Positions 1 through 7,235 of a stretch of 10,616 nt of DNA are shown one piece after another (position 1 is the first letter of the stretch; every line of letters begins with the position of its first letter). Both the position numbers and the translations under genes were made by a program. The notes under the pieces were generated by a model that saw only the letters and a program-made list of their open reading frames with translations, was not told the origin of the DNA and did not search any database. The DNA is from URNF01 sp045594105 (lineage in GTDB: Bacteria; Bacillota; Clostridia; Oscillospirales; Acutalibacteraceae): assembly GCA_045594105.1 (NCBI GenBank), contig JAZNXY010000033.1, forward strand, positions 1 to 10,616, given 5' to 3'.

Positions 1-171
1 GTATGGTGTCCTATCGACCGCGCTAAAGATTACTCGTACTCGTTGGAACACGCATTTGAAGACGAACAAATCGCGCAAATGGCAGAAAAGAAAGCTGTGG
101 CGGTGGATATCGTCGTGCGTATCGGCACGGGTGAAAAGGTAACGATATATAGCGGCTCATTTACACAATAA
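1..171 (+). CDS. C-terminal end of an unrecognised protein (partial)
   Basis: An open frame runs from base 1 to a TAA at 169-171 and gives the last 56 residues of a protein whose start lies outside the window. The tail begins VWCPIDRAKDYSYS and ends GEKVTIYSGSFTQ. It has an acidic, probably helical stretch (LEHAFEDEQIAQMAEKK) followed by a beta-rich end (VAVDIVVRIGTGEKVTIYSG). No membrane segment, cysteine cluster or catalytic motif is visible. I do not recognise the family and assign no function. The frame is supported by its uninterrupted reading and by a strong terminator 11 bases after the stop, which shows a transcript ends here. Confidence 0.7.
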   Translation, partial: VWCPIDRAKDYSYSLEHAFEDEQIAQMAEKKAVAVDIVVRIGTGEKVTIYSGSFTQ

Positions 172-182
172 AAAAGAAAGTG

Positions 183-218
183 TCGCTCGAAACGGAAGTT
201 TCGGGCGATATTTTTTTT
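183..218 (+). terminator. Rho-independent terminator after the partial gene
   Basis: An 11-bp stem pairs 183-193 with 198-208, with one G-T wobble and a GGAA tetraloop. It is followed by a nearly pure T run at 209-218. It sits 11 bases after the stop codon of the upstream partial gene and separates it from the sigma-factor transcript. Confidence 0.93.
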
Positions 219-254
219 GGTAAAAATGTATTTTTCGACCGTTTTATGTACAAT

Positions 255-283
255 TTGACAAAAAAATATACACATTTTAGTAT
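255..283 (+). promoter_or_regulatory. possible distal promoter of the sigma-factor gene
   Basis: A perfect TTGACA at 255-260 is followed after 17 bases by TAGTAT at 278-283, a 4/6 match to the -10 consensus, in A/T-rich DNA. It would be a second, upstream promoter for the sigma-factor gene. The -10 is poor, so this is tentative. A good TATAAT at 290-295 lies too far from this -35 (29 bases) to pair with it. Confidence 0.35.
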
Positions 284-320
284 GTTTTGTATAATTCGAA
301 CAACTTTTTCAAAAAAACAT

Positions 321-349
321 TTGACAAAGGCGGGAGAATAGGGTATATT
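321..349 (+). promoter_or_regulatory. promoter of the SigH-like sigma-factor gene
   Basis: TTGACA at 321-326, a 17-base spacer and TATATT at 344-349 make a near-consensus housekeeping (sigma-A type) promoter. Transcription would start near 356, giving a leader of about 26 bases before the GTG start at 382. Confidence 0.82.
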
Positions 350-381
350 ACTGTATATACGACTGCAACAGAGGTGGTTGA

Positions 382-960
382 GTGCAAAAGGACGCAAAGA
401 CACCGTCCGCAGATATGGAAGATGCCGCTTTGGCGGCGTTGGCAAAAGCGGGCAGTAGCGAAGCGTTTACGTTGTTGGCGGCACGATTTTCCGCAATCAG
501 CAAAAAACTGGCATCCCGCTACTTTGCTGTTCCCGATATGGGAACGGAGGATTTGTTGCAGGAAGGACTTTTGGGTCTGCTTGCGGCAGTACATAAGTAT
601 GCGCCGCAGAGTGGCGAGTTTTTCCCGTTTGCGGTATCCTGTATCAGAAACCGTATGGTATCGGCGGTGAGACGGCATCTCCCGAAGGACATGCCCGAAA
701 TCACGGAAGCGGAGGAGAGTCAGGTATCGGGACAAGCCGATCCTGCCACCTTGTTGATTGAACAGGAAGAGGCGACACGGTTGTATCAGAAGCTGCGGTT
801 TTTGCTTACCGACAAGGAATATGCAGTGCTTATTGCGTATCTTGGCGGCGACAGCTACGGAGAAATCGCAAAGCATCTTTCTATCACACCCAAAGCGGTG
901 GATAATGCACTGCAAAGGGTACGGCGAAAACTGGAGAAAAACGGTTTTCATCCGACGTAA
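382..960 (+). CDS. sigma-70 family RNA polymerase sigma factor, SigH-like
   Basis: This 192-residue protein has the two-domain layout of small sigma factors. Residues about 25-97 form region 2, with the core-binding and -10-recognition block TEDLLQEGLLGLLAAVHKYAP and then FFPFAVSCIRNRMVSAVRR. Residues about 133-186 form region 4, with the helix-turn-helix LTDKEYAVLIAYLGGDSYGEIAKHLSITPKAVDNALQRVRRKL rendered here in order as LTDKEYAVLI, then SYGEIAKHLS, then KAVDNALQRV. The region-2 wording and the length fit the SigH (Spo0H) branch, known in Clostridia and Bacilli to drive transition-phase and early sporulation genes; that role is inferred by resemblance. The GTG start at 382 is chosen because GAGGTG (371-376) lies 5 bases upstream; an internal ATG at 415 has no such site. 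No terminator is visible before the zinc-ribbon gene. A general sigma-70 paralogue other than SigH remains possible. Confidence 0.85.
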   Translation: MQKDAKTPSADMEDAALAALAKAGSSEAFTLLAARFSAISKKLASRYFAVPDMGTEDLLQEGLLGLLAAVHKYAPQSGEFFPFAVSCIRNRMVSAVRRHLPKDMPEITEAEESQVSGQADPATLLIEQEEATRLYQKLRFLLTDKEYAVLIAYLGGDSYGEIAKHLSITPKAVDNALQRVRRKLEKNGFHPT

Positions 961-1087
961 AACTTGGCAATGACGGCAAATGGCCGGTTGCAATATATGC
1001 CCACTGGATATCTTAATCTGAACGTTGTAAATGGTCCGGTTAATTCGTCACAGGGCAAAAAATTTTTATAAGGCGAGGTTAGATCCA

Positions 1088-1363
1088 ATGTACGAAGACA
1101 AGACTCTGGTCTGCAAAGAATGCGGAAATGAATTTGTGTTCACCGCCGGTGAGCAGGAATTCTATGCTGAAAAGGGCTTTGTAAACGAGCCCCAGCGCTG
1201 CAAAGCTTGCCGTGATGCGCGCAAGAATGCCGGCAGACCCGCTCGCGAAATGTTCACCGCTGTATGCGCGAACTGCGGCAAGGAAGCGAAAGTTCCCTTC
1301 CAGCCCCGTGAAGACCGCCCGGTGTACTGCAGCGAATGTTTTGCCCAGCAGCGTGGCGAATAA
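1088..1363 (+). CDS. small double zinc-ribbon protein (zf-trcl plus CxxC-x17-CxxC)
   Basis: A 91-residue protein built almost entirely of two metal-binding modules. The first, residues about 1-45, has CKEC and CKAC pairs around EFVFTAGEQEFYAEKGF, the pattern of the probable zinc-ribbon (zf-trcl) family. The second, residues about 57-86, is CANC, exactly 17 residues, then CSEC, matching the CxxC-x17-CxxC family. Eight cysteines in four pairs imply two structural zinc sites. Proteins of this type are common in Firmicutes but have no firmly established job; a nucleic-acid or protein-binding role is only a guess. The ATG at 1088 is chosen because GAGG at 1075-1078 precedes it at 9 bases and homologues characteristically begin MYEDKTLVCK. 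An in-frame ATG at 1031 would add 19 basic residues without a ribosome site. It may be co-transcribed with the sigma gene. Confidence 0.87.
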   Translation: MYEDKTLVCKECGNEFVFTAGEQEFYAEKGFVNEPQRCKACRDARKNAGRPAREMFTAVCANCGKEAKVPFQPREDRPVYCSECFAQQRGE

Positions 1364-1383
1364 TCGTTTAACAATGCAAAAAG

Positions 1384-1414
1384 AGTCGTCCGTCAACAGA
1401 CGGACGACTTTTTT
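1384..1414 (+). terminator. Rho-independent terminator after the zinc-ribbon gene
   Basis: A perfect 11-bp stem pairs 1384-1394 with 1399-1409, with an AACA loop and six Ts at 1409-1414. It starts 20 bases after the zinc-ribbon stop codon. Confidence 0.94.
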
Positions 1415-1415
1415 G

Positions 1416-1444
1416 TTGCGTAGGGGTCTTTTCTATGGTATATT
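1416..1444 (+). promoter_or_regulatory. tentative promoter of the YitT-like gene
   Basis: TATATT at 1439-1444 has TTGCGT (3/6) 17 bases upstream at 1416-1421. A perfect TATAAT at 1448-1453 is also present, but starting from it would place the RNA 5' end inside the ribosome site at 1458-1465, and it has no good -35. A promoter is expected here because a strong terminator precedes; which -10 is used cannot be settled by eye. Confidence 0.4.
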
Positions 1445-1470
1445 GTATATAATGAAGCAGGAGGTGCGGT

Positions 1471-2361
1471 ATGCGCAATAGATTTAGTAAACGAAAAAGT
1501 GAAAGGATCCACATTCTCAATTTTGTGATGCTGACTGTTGCAGGTATCATTAACGCTTGCGGTGTCACCTTCTTTTTATACCCCGTCAAGCTGTACGATA
1601 GCGGTATTTCCGGCACCTCTATGCTACTTTCACAGCTGACACCGGAGCAGTGGACACTGTCTGTGTTTCTGGTGGCACTCAATGTGCCGTTGTTTTTGTA
1701 TGGCTTGAAAAAACAGGGCTGGTTATTTACGTTGTACGCTATTTATACGGTGTGTATCTATTCTGTTGCGGCATATCTTATCACCGATGTCCTGCCGATA
1801 GATGTCAACTTTGCATCACCGCTTGCAGGCACGGATCTTTTGTTGTGTGCGGTGTTTGGCGGTATGATTTCGGGTGTCGGCAGCGGTCTTGCGATGCGTT
1901 GGGGCGGCGCTATGGATGGTATAGAGGTTATGGCAGTCATATTTGCAAAACGTATCGGTATCTCGGTCGGCACCTTTGTGATGGTGTATAATGCGATTTT
2001 ATATGTCATCTGCGGCATTGCGATACACAGTTGGATTTTACCGCTGTACTCTATTGTTACGTATATGACGGCACTGAAAACGGTGGACTTTATCGTAGAA
2101 GGTATGGACAGAGAAAAATGTGCGATGATTGTCACCGAACTCCCCGACGATATTTGTGCGGTGCTTACTGAAGCATTTGGCAGCGGAATGACCCGTTTGG
2201 AAGCAAAGGGCGGCTATTCGGGTGCGGGAAAGACAATGATATACTTTGTGCTCAACCGTTTCCAGGTGTCGAAAATGAAGGAATTGGTACACGAGGTAGA
2301 CCCTAAGGCATATATCACCATTAGTGAAGTGGCAGATGTATTTGCTGCAAACCAGAAATAA
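1471..2361 (+). CDS. YitT family membrane protein (DUF161 plus DUF2179)
   Basis: A 296-residue integral membrane protein. About six hydrophobic segments can be read: near residues 18-38, 61-79, 85-104, 122-142, 167-187 and 188-208, the YitT (DUF161) membrane domain, with the glycine-rich GGMISGVGSGLAMRWGGAMDG block in the middle. Residues about 216-292 form a soluble C-terminal DUF2179 domain, recognisable by GGYSGAGKTMIYFVLNR and by DPKAYITISEVADVF. Length is normal for the family (about 280-300). Family members are annotated as putative transporters, but substrate and direction are unknown. The start is firmly set by AGGAGGTG at 1458-1465, 5 bases before the ATG. The gene stands alone between two terminators, so it is monocistronic. 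Confidence 0.9.
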   Translation: MRNRFSKRKSERIHILNFVMLTVAGIINACGVTFFLYPVKLYDSGISGTSMLLSQLTPEQWTLSVFLVALNVPLFLYGLKKQGWLFTLYAIYTVCIYSVAAYLITDVLPIDVNFASPLAGTDLLLCAVFGGMISGVGSGLAMRWGGAMDGIEVMAVIFAKRIGISVGTFVMVYNAILYVICGIAIHSWILPLYSIVTYMTALKTVDFIVEGMDREKCAMIVTELPDDICAVLTEAFGSGMTRLEAKGGYSGAGKTMIYFVLNRFQVSKMKELVHEVDPKAYITISEVADVFAANQK

Positions 2362-2394
2362 AAACAAGCACGTCGTTGACGTGCTTGTTTTTTT
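2361..2394. terminator. bidirectional terminator between convergent units
   Basis: A stem of up to 14 bp pairs 2361-2374 with 2378-2391 around a GTT loop. Reading rightward it ends in a T run (2388-2394), terminating the YitT-like gene. Reading leftward, the A run at 2360-2364 becomes a T run and terminates the operon whose last gene ends at 2396. The stem begins at the last base of the YitT-like stop codon. Confidence 0.9.
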
Positions 2395-2395
2395 A

Positions 2396-3202
2396 TTATA
2401 ATTCTTTTGCCCAACGGATTGCCATATCCGCCCAAACGGCACATTCGGTGGGGCCGCCGCCGACCTCATCGGTCACCAGCGACAAGCCGTGCCACCCGTG
2501 AGGGAAGGTGTGCATTTCAAACGGAATATTGTGCTTGCGTAATGCAGATGCCATTAACAAGGTATTTTCCATCGGTACACAGGTATCTTCGAAGGTGTGC
2601 CATATAAACGTAGGTACGGTATCTGAGGAGACCTGTAATTCGAGTGACGTTTCTTTTAGTAATGCCTCGTTTTTTCTTTCCATTAGCAGCTTGTCGAAGG
2701 AACCACGATGTGCATATTCTCCCGACGTGATAACAGGATAGCAGAGAATCATGCCGTCAGGACGATGTGCGGTTTCGGTATGCAGTGCCGCCTTGACGTA
2801 ATCACGGTTCCATAAAACGCCGAGACTGCCTGCCAGGTGACCACCGGCTGAGAAACCGATAACGAACACTTTGTTAGGGTTAATATGCCATTCTTCTGCG
2901 TGCTCACGCACAGTGGCAACAGCTTTGCCCGCCGTCAACAGCTGGGAAGGGTAGGGAAGTGTTTGTACCTCATATTCCAATACAAAGGTCTGAAAACCCG
3001 CCGCTGCAAACTTTCGTGCAATGGGCTCGCCTTCACGGTCAGTACACACCATACCGTACCCGCCACCGGGACAAATCACAATGGCAGGCCGTGTCATGTT
3101 ACGGTCAAAATCGGGAATGATATTGGCGGTAAGGGTTGCTCTCGCAATGCCCTCCACACCTGCAGGTGCACAATCCACTTCTAAATGAAAAACTTTTTCC
3201 AT
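2396..3202 (-). CDS. alpha/beta hydrolase, BD-FAE / acetyl-esterase-like
   Basis: A 268-residue cytoplasmic serine hydrolase with no signal peptide. Visible parts of the alpha/beta-hydrolase fold are the oxyanion-hole motif CPGGGYG (residues 44-50), the nucleophile elbow GFSAGG (116-121, Ser118), the acid residue in FEDTCVP (Asp206) and the histidine block HGWHGLSL, with His238 the likely catalytic base. This set matches the BD-FAE / acetyl-xylan-esterase-like branch, which removes acyl groups from sugars or similar small esters; the real substrate is unknown. The start is set by AAGGAG (complement of 3211-3216), 8 bases upstream. That ribosome site touches the stop codon of the upstream tex-like gene (3215-3217), implying shared transcription and likely coupled translation. 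The role may be unrelated to Tex and simply co-transcribed. Confidence 0.87.
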   Translation of the reverse strand: MEKVFHLEVDCAPAGVEGIARATLTANIIPDFDRNMTRPAIVICPGGGYGMVCTDREGEPIARKFAAAGFQTFVLEYEVQTLPYPSQLLTAGKAVATVREHAEEWHINPNKVFVIGFSAGGHLAGSLGVLWNRDYVKAALHTETAHRPDGMILCYPVITSGEYAHRGSFDKLLMERKNEALLKETSLELQVSSDTVPTFIWHTFEDTCVPMENTLLMASALRKHNIPFEMHTFPHGWHGLSLVTDEVGGGPTECAVWADMAIRWAKEL

Positions 3203-3214
3203 GGTAATGTCTCC

Positions 3215-5365
3215 TTATGCTTTTTCTTTCGGCTGTTTCATAGTCAGACTGATACGTTTCTTCGGTACATCTACACTGAGTACCCATACTTTCACGATGT
3301 CGCCGACCTTCAAAACCTCTAACGGATGTTTGATAAAACGGTCGGTGATTTGCGAAATGTGCACAAGACCGTCCTGATGCACACCGATGTCCACAAAGGC
3401 ACCGAAATCGATAATGTTACGCACAGTACCCGTCAATTCCATACCTGCGACCAAATCCTCCATACCCATAACGTCGGTGCGGAGGAGCGGAGGCGGCAAT
3501 TCGTCACGTGGGTCACGACCGGGTCGCTGCAATTCCTTGACAATGTCGGTGAGGGTGGGTACACCGACGCCGATTTTGTCCGCTACCGCTTCAGCACCCT
3601 CTGCGGCAACCTTTTCGGTAAGTCCTGTGGCACTGTCCGGCAGCTTTTTTATGTCCATTTCAAACATCGTAAGCAGTTTTTCTGCCGCAGTATAGCTTTC
3701 GGGGTGTACAGCGGTACGGTCAAGCGGATGCTTTGCATCGGGAATACGTAAAAAGCCCGCCGCCTGCTCAAATGCCTTGGGTCCTAATTTCGGCACCTTT
3801 TTCAGTGCTGTACGTGCGGCAAATGCACCGTTTTCTTCACGGAAGGTGACGATGTTGTTGGCAACTGCATTGGAAATGCCCGCAACACGTGCCAAAAGGG
3901 GTGCAGAGGCGGTGTTAAGGTCTACACCTACACTGTTAACACAATCCTCTACAACGCCATCTAAGGCGGTTGCAAGCTGTGCGGGCGGCATATCGTGCTG
4001 ATACTGACCGACGCCGATAGCTTTCGGGTCGATTTTTACCAGCTCTGCCAGGGGGTCCTGTAAACGACGTGCGATAGATACCGCACTGCGTAAGGATACG
4101 TCGTAGTCGGGGAACTCTGCTGCTGCCAGCTTGGAGGCGGAATAAACGGAAGCACCTGCTTCACTGACTACCATATACGAAACATTTTCGGGAATAGTTT
4201 TTAGCAGCTCGGCGGCAAATACTTCGGTTTCATGGGAGGCGGTGCCGTTACCGATAGCGATAATTTCGACGCCGTGTTTTTTGATGAGGTTTGCCACGAT
4301 CTTTTTGGCTTCTTCAATCTTGTTGTGCGGCGGCACGGGGTAGATGACCCCTGTGTCAAGCACCTTGCCGGTGGCATCCACAACCGCCACTTTACAGCCC
4401 GTGCGGTAACCGGGGTCAAGGCCCAAAGCCACCTTGCCACGGATAGGCGGCTGCATCAGCAGCTGGCGTAAGTTGGCGGAAAATACTTTGATAGCATCTT
4501 CGCTTGCTTTGTCGGTCAATTCGTTGCGGATTTCACGTTCGAGAGAAGGGAAGATAAGACGGTCATAGGCATCCTCTGCAGCAGCACGCACCAGAGTGGT
4601 GGCGGCACTGCCTTCCTTAATATGCTCGGATTCGAGCACACGCATGGCACGGTCAGCGGTCATCGCAATGGAAACCTTTAAGAACTCCTCTTTTTCACCA
4701 CGGTTGATAGCCAATACACGGTGTCCCGCAATTCTCTTGACCGGCTCCTTGAAATCGTAATATAAGCGATAAACGCTGTCCTCTTCTTTTGCGGCTTTAG
4801 AGATAACGTCACCGTTTAAGGCGAGAATGTTACGTAAGCGCTTGCGTGTGGCGGCATCGTCGGAAATGTTTTCCGCAATAATATCCATAGCCCCCTGCAA
4901 AGCTGCCTGCACGTCGGGAACCTCTTCGGTAATATAGCTTTCGGCGAGCACCTCGGGAGCGGGGCAGTCCTTTGCCTGTTCGTACAGTACATCCGCTAAG
5001 GGCTCTAATCCTTTTTCTCTTGCAACAGAAGCACGAGTGCGGCGTTTGGGACGGAACGGACGATAGATGTCATCTACTTCGGTGACGGTCATTGCCGCAT
5101 CCAATGCAGCAGCGATCTCATCGGTCATTTTTTCTTGCTCGGTAATGGCAGTGCGTACCTTCTCACGCAATTCTTCCAGATTACGCAGATAGGCAAGGCG
5201 ATCGGTCAGTTCACGGATAACCTGGTCATCCAAAGATCCTGTCATTTCCTTACGGTAACGTGCAATAAACGGCACGGTACAGCCGTCATCCAATAATTTC
5301 ACGGTATTTTCCACCTGCGACGGACGCAGATGAAATTCGGCGGTAAGGGTTGCTAAAATATCCAT
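3215..5365 (-). CDS. tex: Tex family RNA-binding transcription accessory protein
   Basis: A full-length 716-residue Tex protein (YdcI type in Bacillus). Domains in order: an N-terminal helical region including VPFIARYRKEMTGSLDD (31-47) and the conserved VDDIYRPFRPKRRTRASVAREKGLEPLAD area (97-124, quoted in part as YRPFRPKRRT); a YqgF/RNase-H-like domain starting at GLDPGYRTGCK (315-325) with IGNGTASHETE (371-381); the SEAGASVYSAS block (401-411); tandem helix-hairpin-helix motifs (about 470-540, VGVDLNTAS and LARVAGIS); and a C-terminal S1 RNA-binding domain (about 640-712, IDFGAFVDIGVHQDGLVHIS). Tex proteins bind nucleic acid, affect transcription and are broadly conserved; in Pseudomonas the S1 domain is required for function. 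Translation starts at the ATG 5363-5365 behind AAAGGAG, which overlaps the upstream gene's stop. It is the middle gene of a three-gene operon. Confidence 0.96.
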   Translation of the reverse strand: MDILATLTAEFHLRPSQVENTVKLLDDGCTVPFIARYRKEMTGSLDDQVIRELTDRLAYLRNLEELREKVRTAITEQEKMTDEIAAALDAAMTVTEVDDIYRPFRPKRRTRASVAREKGLEPLADVLYEQAKDCPAPEVLAESYITEEVPDVQAALQGAMDIIAENISDDAATRKRLRNILALNGDVISKAAKEEDSVYRLYYDFKEPVKRIAGHRVLAINRGEKEEFLKVSIAMTADRAMRVLESEHIKEGSAATTLVRAAAEDAYDRLIFPSLEREIRNELTDKASEDAIKVFSANLRQLLMQPPIRGKVALGLDPGYRTGCKVAVVDATGKVLDTGVIYPVPPHNKIEEAKKIVANLIKKHGVEIIAIGNGTASHETEVFAAELLKTIPENVSYMVVSEAGASVYSASKLAAAEFPDYDVSLRSAVSIARRLQDPLAELVKIDPKAIGVGQYQHDMPPAQLATALDGVVEDCVNSVGVDLNTASAPLLARVAGISNAVANNIVTFREENGAFAARTALKKVPKLGPKAFEQAAGFLRIPDAKHPLDRTAVHPESYTAAEKLLTMFEMDIKKLPDSATGLTEKVAAEGAEAVADKIGVGVPTLTDIVKELQRPGRDPRDELPPPLLRTDVMGMEDLVAGMELTGTVRNIIDFGAFVDIGVHQDGLVHISQITDRFIKHPLEVLKVGDIVKVWVLSVDVPKKRISLTMKQPKEKA

Positions 5366-5376
5366 GGTGTTCTCCT

Positions 5377-5703
5377 TTATTTGCGGTAATATGCGTAGTA
5401 AGCGACAATGGTGTCGTCTTTTTCAAGTAAGGTGTTGTAGCCCTTAATTAATACACCGTTCAGTGCCATCAATTCGCCTGCGGTGACGGTGGAAGGGTCG
5501 GGGTTAAAGAAAACCTCTTTTTGACCTGCCATAATACGAATATGCCCACCGGGCGCCATGATACGGCCGCCCTTGCCGAGCACTTGTTCGCCGCTTTCGG
5601 ATCGACGTACTACGTAATGCAGCTCTTTGCCGTCAAGACGCGTCCATAATGCGTCAATGGCGGCTCTTTCCTTTTTCTCTTTGTTGCGGGAAAAAAGACC
5701 CAT
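5377..5703 (-). CDS. conserved-looking protein of unknown function, first gene of the tex operon
   Basis: A 108-residue soluble protein that I cannot assign to a named family. It opens with a basic, lysine-rich stretch (MGLFSRNKEKKERAAIDALW), then a probable beta-rich body with several glycine turns (GEQVLGKGGRIMAPGGHIRI, KEVFFNPDPSTVTAGELMAL, NGVLIKGYN), and ends with the aromatic tail VAYYAYYRK. There is no signal peptide, membrane helix or cysteine cluster. The ATG at 5701-5703 is chosen because GAGGTG (complement of 5710-5715) lies 6 bases upstream; a GTG at 5710-5712 would overlap that ribosome site. Its stop (5377-5379) overlaps the ribosome site of tex, 11 bases before the tex start, so the two are almost certainly co-translated. 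A link to Tex function is conceivable but unproven. Confidence 0.8.
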   Translation of the reverse strand: MGLFSRNKEKKERAAIDALWTRLDGKELHYVVRRSESGEQVLGKGGRIMAPGGHIRIMAGQKEVFFNPDPSTVTAGELMALNGVLIKGYNTLLEKDDTIVAYYAYYRK

Positions 5704-5727
5704 ATAGAACACCTCGCTTCAACCGAT

Positions 5728-5757
5728 ATTTTACCGCTTTCCAGGGTGCTTTGTCAA
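5728..5757 (-). promoter_or_regulatory. promoter of the tex operon
   Basis: Read on the minus strand, TTGACA (complement of 5752-5757) is followed after 18 bases by TAAAAT (complement of 5728-5733). The start of transcription would be near 5721, about 17 bases before the ATG, with the ribosome site at 5710-5715 inside the leader. Confidence 0.75.
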
Positions 5758-5764
5758 TGTATAC

Positions 5765-5793
5765 TTGCAATTTTGAGCGGAAAAGCGTATAAT
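5765..5793 (+). promoter_or_regulatory. promoter of the flippase / TtcA-like pair
   Basis: TTGCAA at 5765-5770, a 17-base spacer and a perfect TATAAT at 5788-5793. Transcription would start near 5800, leaving a leader of about 29 bases. Its -35 lies only 7 bases from the -35 of the leftward tex promoter, so the two are back to back. Confidence 0.78.
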
Positions 5794-5828
5794 ACCTCGT
5801 ATGCAATGTTTTTCCTTTGGAGGACGTT

Positions 5829-7235
5829 ATGAATAGATATAAAAAATTGTTTTCAACAACTTTTATATTGGGCATCGGCACCTTCAGCTCCAAATTACTG
5901 ACCTTTTTGTTGGTGCCGCTGTATACCCATATATTGACCAAAGGCGAATACGGTATTGTGGATTTGTTGGTACAGACCGCCAATCTGCTCATACCGCTTG
6001 TTTCTTTGGGCATTAACGAAGGTATTTTGCGCTTTGGCATTGATGGTGAAACCGATCATCGCACGGTGTTCAGCACGGGCTTTGTCACCATTCTTATCGG
6101 TTTTGGCGGCTTCTGCCTGTTTTATCCGGTGGTTGGACTGATTCCCGGTGTAGACGGCTATACCCCATGGATTTACTTGTTTGTGCTGTGCTCGATGCTG
6201 CATTATCTGTGTGCACGGTTTACCAAAGCACTCGGTCACGTACGACTGTATGCGGTAAGCGGTGTGCTGGGTACGGCATTAACCCTTTTGCTGAACCTGT
6301 TGTTCCTCGTGGTGTTTAAATGGGGTATCCTCGGCTACATTCTTGCTATCGTTCTGTCGGACGTCGGTACGATACTGTTTTTGACGGTTTCGGCAAAGCT
6401 GTATCGCTTTTTGCGTATCAAAACGGTGAATAAACGGGATTGGAAAGCAATGCTTTCGTATTCTATGCCGCTGATTCCGACCACTATTTTGTGGTGGATT
6501 ACCGACGTATCCGACCGCTATATCGTAAAAGCGGTGGTAGGTGCGGATGCAAATGGCTTATATGCTGTATCTTATAAAATACCTACCATTATGATACTGC
6601 TTTGCGGTATTTTTATGGATGCCTGGCAGTTGTCGGTGCTCACCGAAAAGAGTGCACTCGAAAGACGGGATTTCTTCACAAAAGTGTTCTCTATGTATCA
6701 GTCGGTGATGTTCTTGTCTGCGGGCGGTCTTATCGTCTTTGCTAAACTTATTACCAAAATATTGGTGTCGGATGCTTTCTACGAATCCTGGAAGTATATC
6801 CCTGTGCTGATTATTGCAACGGTGTTTTCCTGCCTGGTTACCTTCCTCGGCTCTATCTACGTGGTGGAAAAACGCAGTAAAAGTACCCTTTGGACCACCT
6901 TGCTCGGTGCAGGGGTCAACCTTATCGGTAATATCATTTTAATACCCGTGTGGGGCGTACAGGGTGCGGCTCTCTCAACTGCCTTCAGTTACGGATTGGT
7001 CTTTTTGATTCGTGCATTGCATACTCACACCTTGATTCCGATGAAATGGGATCTGCCACGCTTTGTTTTCAATCTTGTAACCGTTTGTGTACAGGCAGCG
7101 ATTATGGTGATGGAAGTACCACATTGGATGGTGATGGAAGCGGTGCTTCTGTGTGTTCTTGCGGTGGTTAATTTCCGTACGTTGTGGCAGGCACTGCTGG
7201 CCGTTGTCAGCAGAAAGCGAGCGGGAAATGACTAA
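5829..7235 (+). CDS. polysaccharide/oligosaccharide flippase (Wzx-like, MATE/MviN superfamily)
   Basis: A 468-residue, strongly hydrophobic protein with about 12-14 membrane spans. The N-terminal block LGIGTFSSKLLTFLLVPLYTHILTKGEYGIVDLL (residues 14-47, key parts FSSKLLTFLLVPLYT and KGEYGIVDL) is the signature of the polysaccharide-synthesis flippase family. Also typical are SYSMPLIPTTILWWITDVSDRY (210-231, key part MPLIPTTILWWI), the second-half pattern GAGVNLIGNIILIPVWGVQGAA (360-381) and a basic C-terminus. Such proteins flip lipid-linked sugar units across the cytoplasmic membrane for capsule, teichoic-acid-like or exopolysaccharide assembly. No glycosyltransferases flank it here, so the substrate is open. 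The ATG at 5829 is preceded by GGAGG (5819-5823); an upstream in-frame TTG at 5817 overlaps that site and is rejected. The stop codon overlaps the next gene's start. Confidence 0.9.
   Translation: MNRYKKLFSTTFILGIGTFSSKLLTFLLVPLYTHILTKGEYGIVDLLVQTANLLIPLVSLGINEGILRFGIDGETDHRTVFSTGFVTILIGFGGFCLFYPVVGLIPGVDGYTPWIYLFVLCSMLHYLCARFTKALGHVRLYAVSGVLGTALTLLLNLLFLVVFKWGILGYILAIVLSDVGTILFLTVSAKLYRFLRIKTVNKRDWKAMLSYSMPLIPTTILWWITDVSDRYIVKAVVGADANGLYAVSYKIPTIMILLCGIFMDAWQLSVLTEKSALERRDFFTKVFSMYQSVMFLSAGGLIVFAKLITKILVSDAFYESWKYIPVLIIATVFSCLVTFLGSIYVVEKRSKSTLWTTLLGAGVNLIGNIILIPVWGVQGAALSTAFSYGLVFLIRALHTHTLIPMKWDLPRFVFNLVTVCVQAAIMVMEVPHWMVMEAVLLCVLAVVNFRTLWQALLAVVSRKRAGND

Noticed and set aside
290..295. 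TATAAT as the -10 of a promoter with TTGACA at 255-260
   Set aside because: The spacing is 29 bases, far outside the usable range. The pair at 321-349 is a much better promoter.
277..993. Long minus-strand open frame opposite the sigma-factor gene (238 codons)
   Set aside because: It lies antisense to the well-supported sigma gene and its promoters, has no ribosome site, and its residue make-up is typical of a shadow frame.
1031..1087. Upstream ATG giving the zinc-ribbon protein 19 extra residues
   Set aside because: There is no ribosome site before 1031, whereas GAGG precedes the ATG at 1088 and the protein then starts with the family-typical MYEDK.
5817..5828. TTG start for the flippase, four codons upstream of ATG 5829
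   Set aside because: It lies within the GGAGG ribosome site that serves the ATG at 5829.
7153..7227. N-terminal extension of the TtcA-like protein
   Set aside because: The extension is entirely inside the flippase coding region. The ATG at 7228 gives a normal family length and a typical stop-start overlap.
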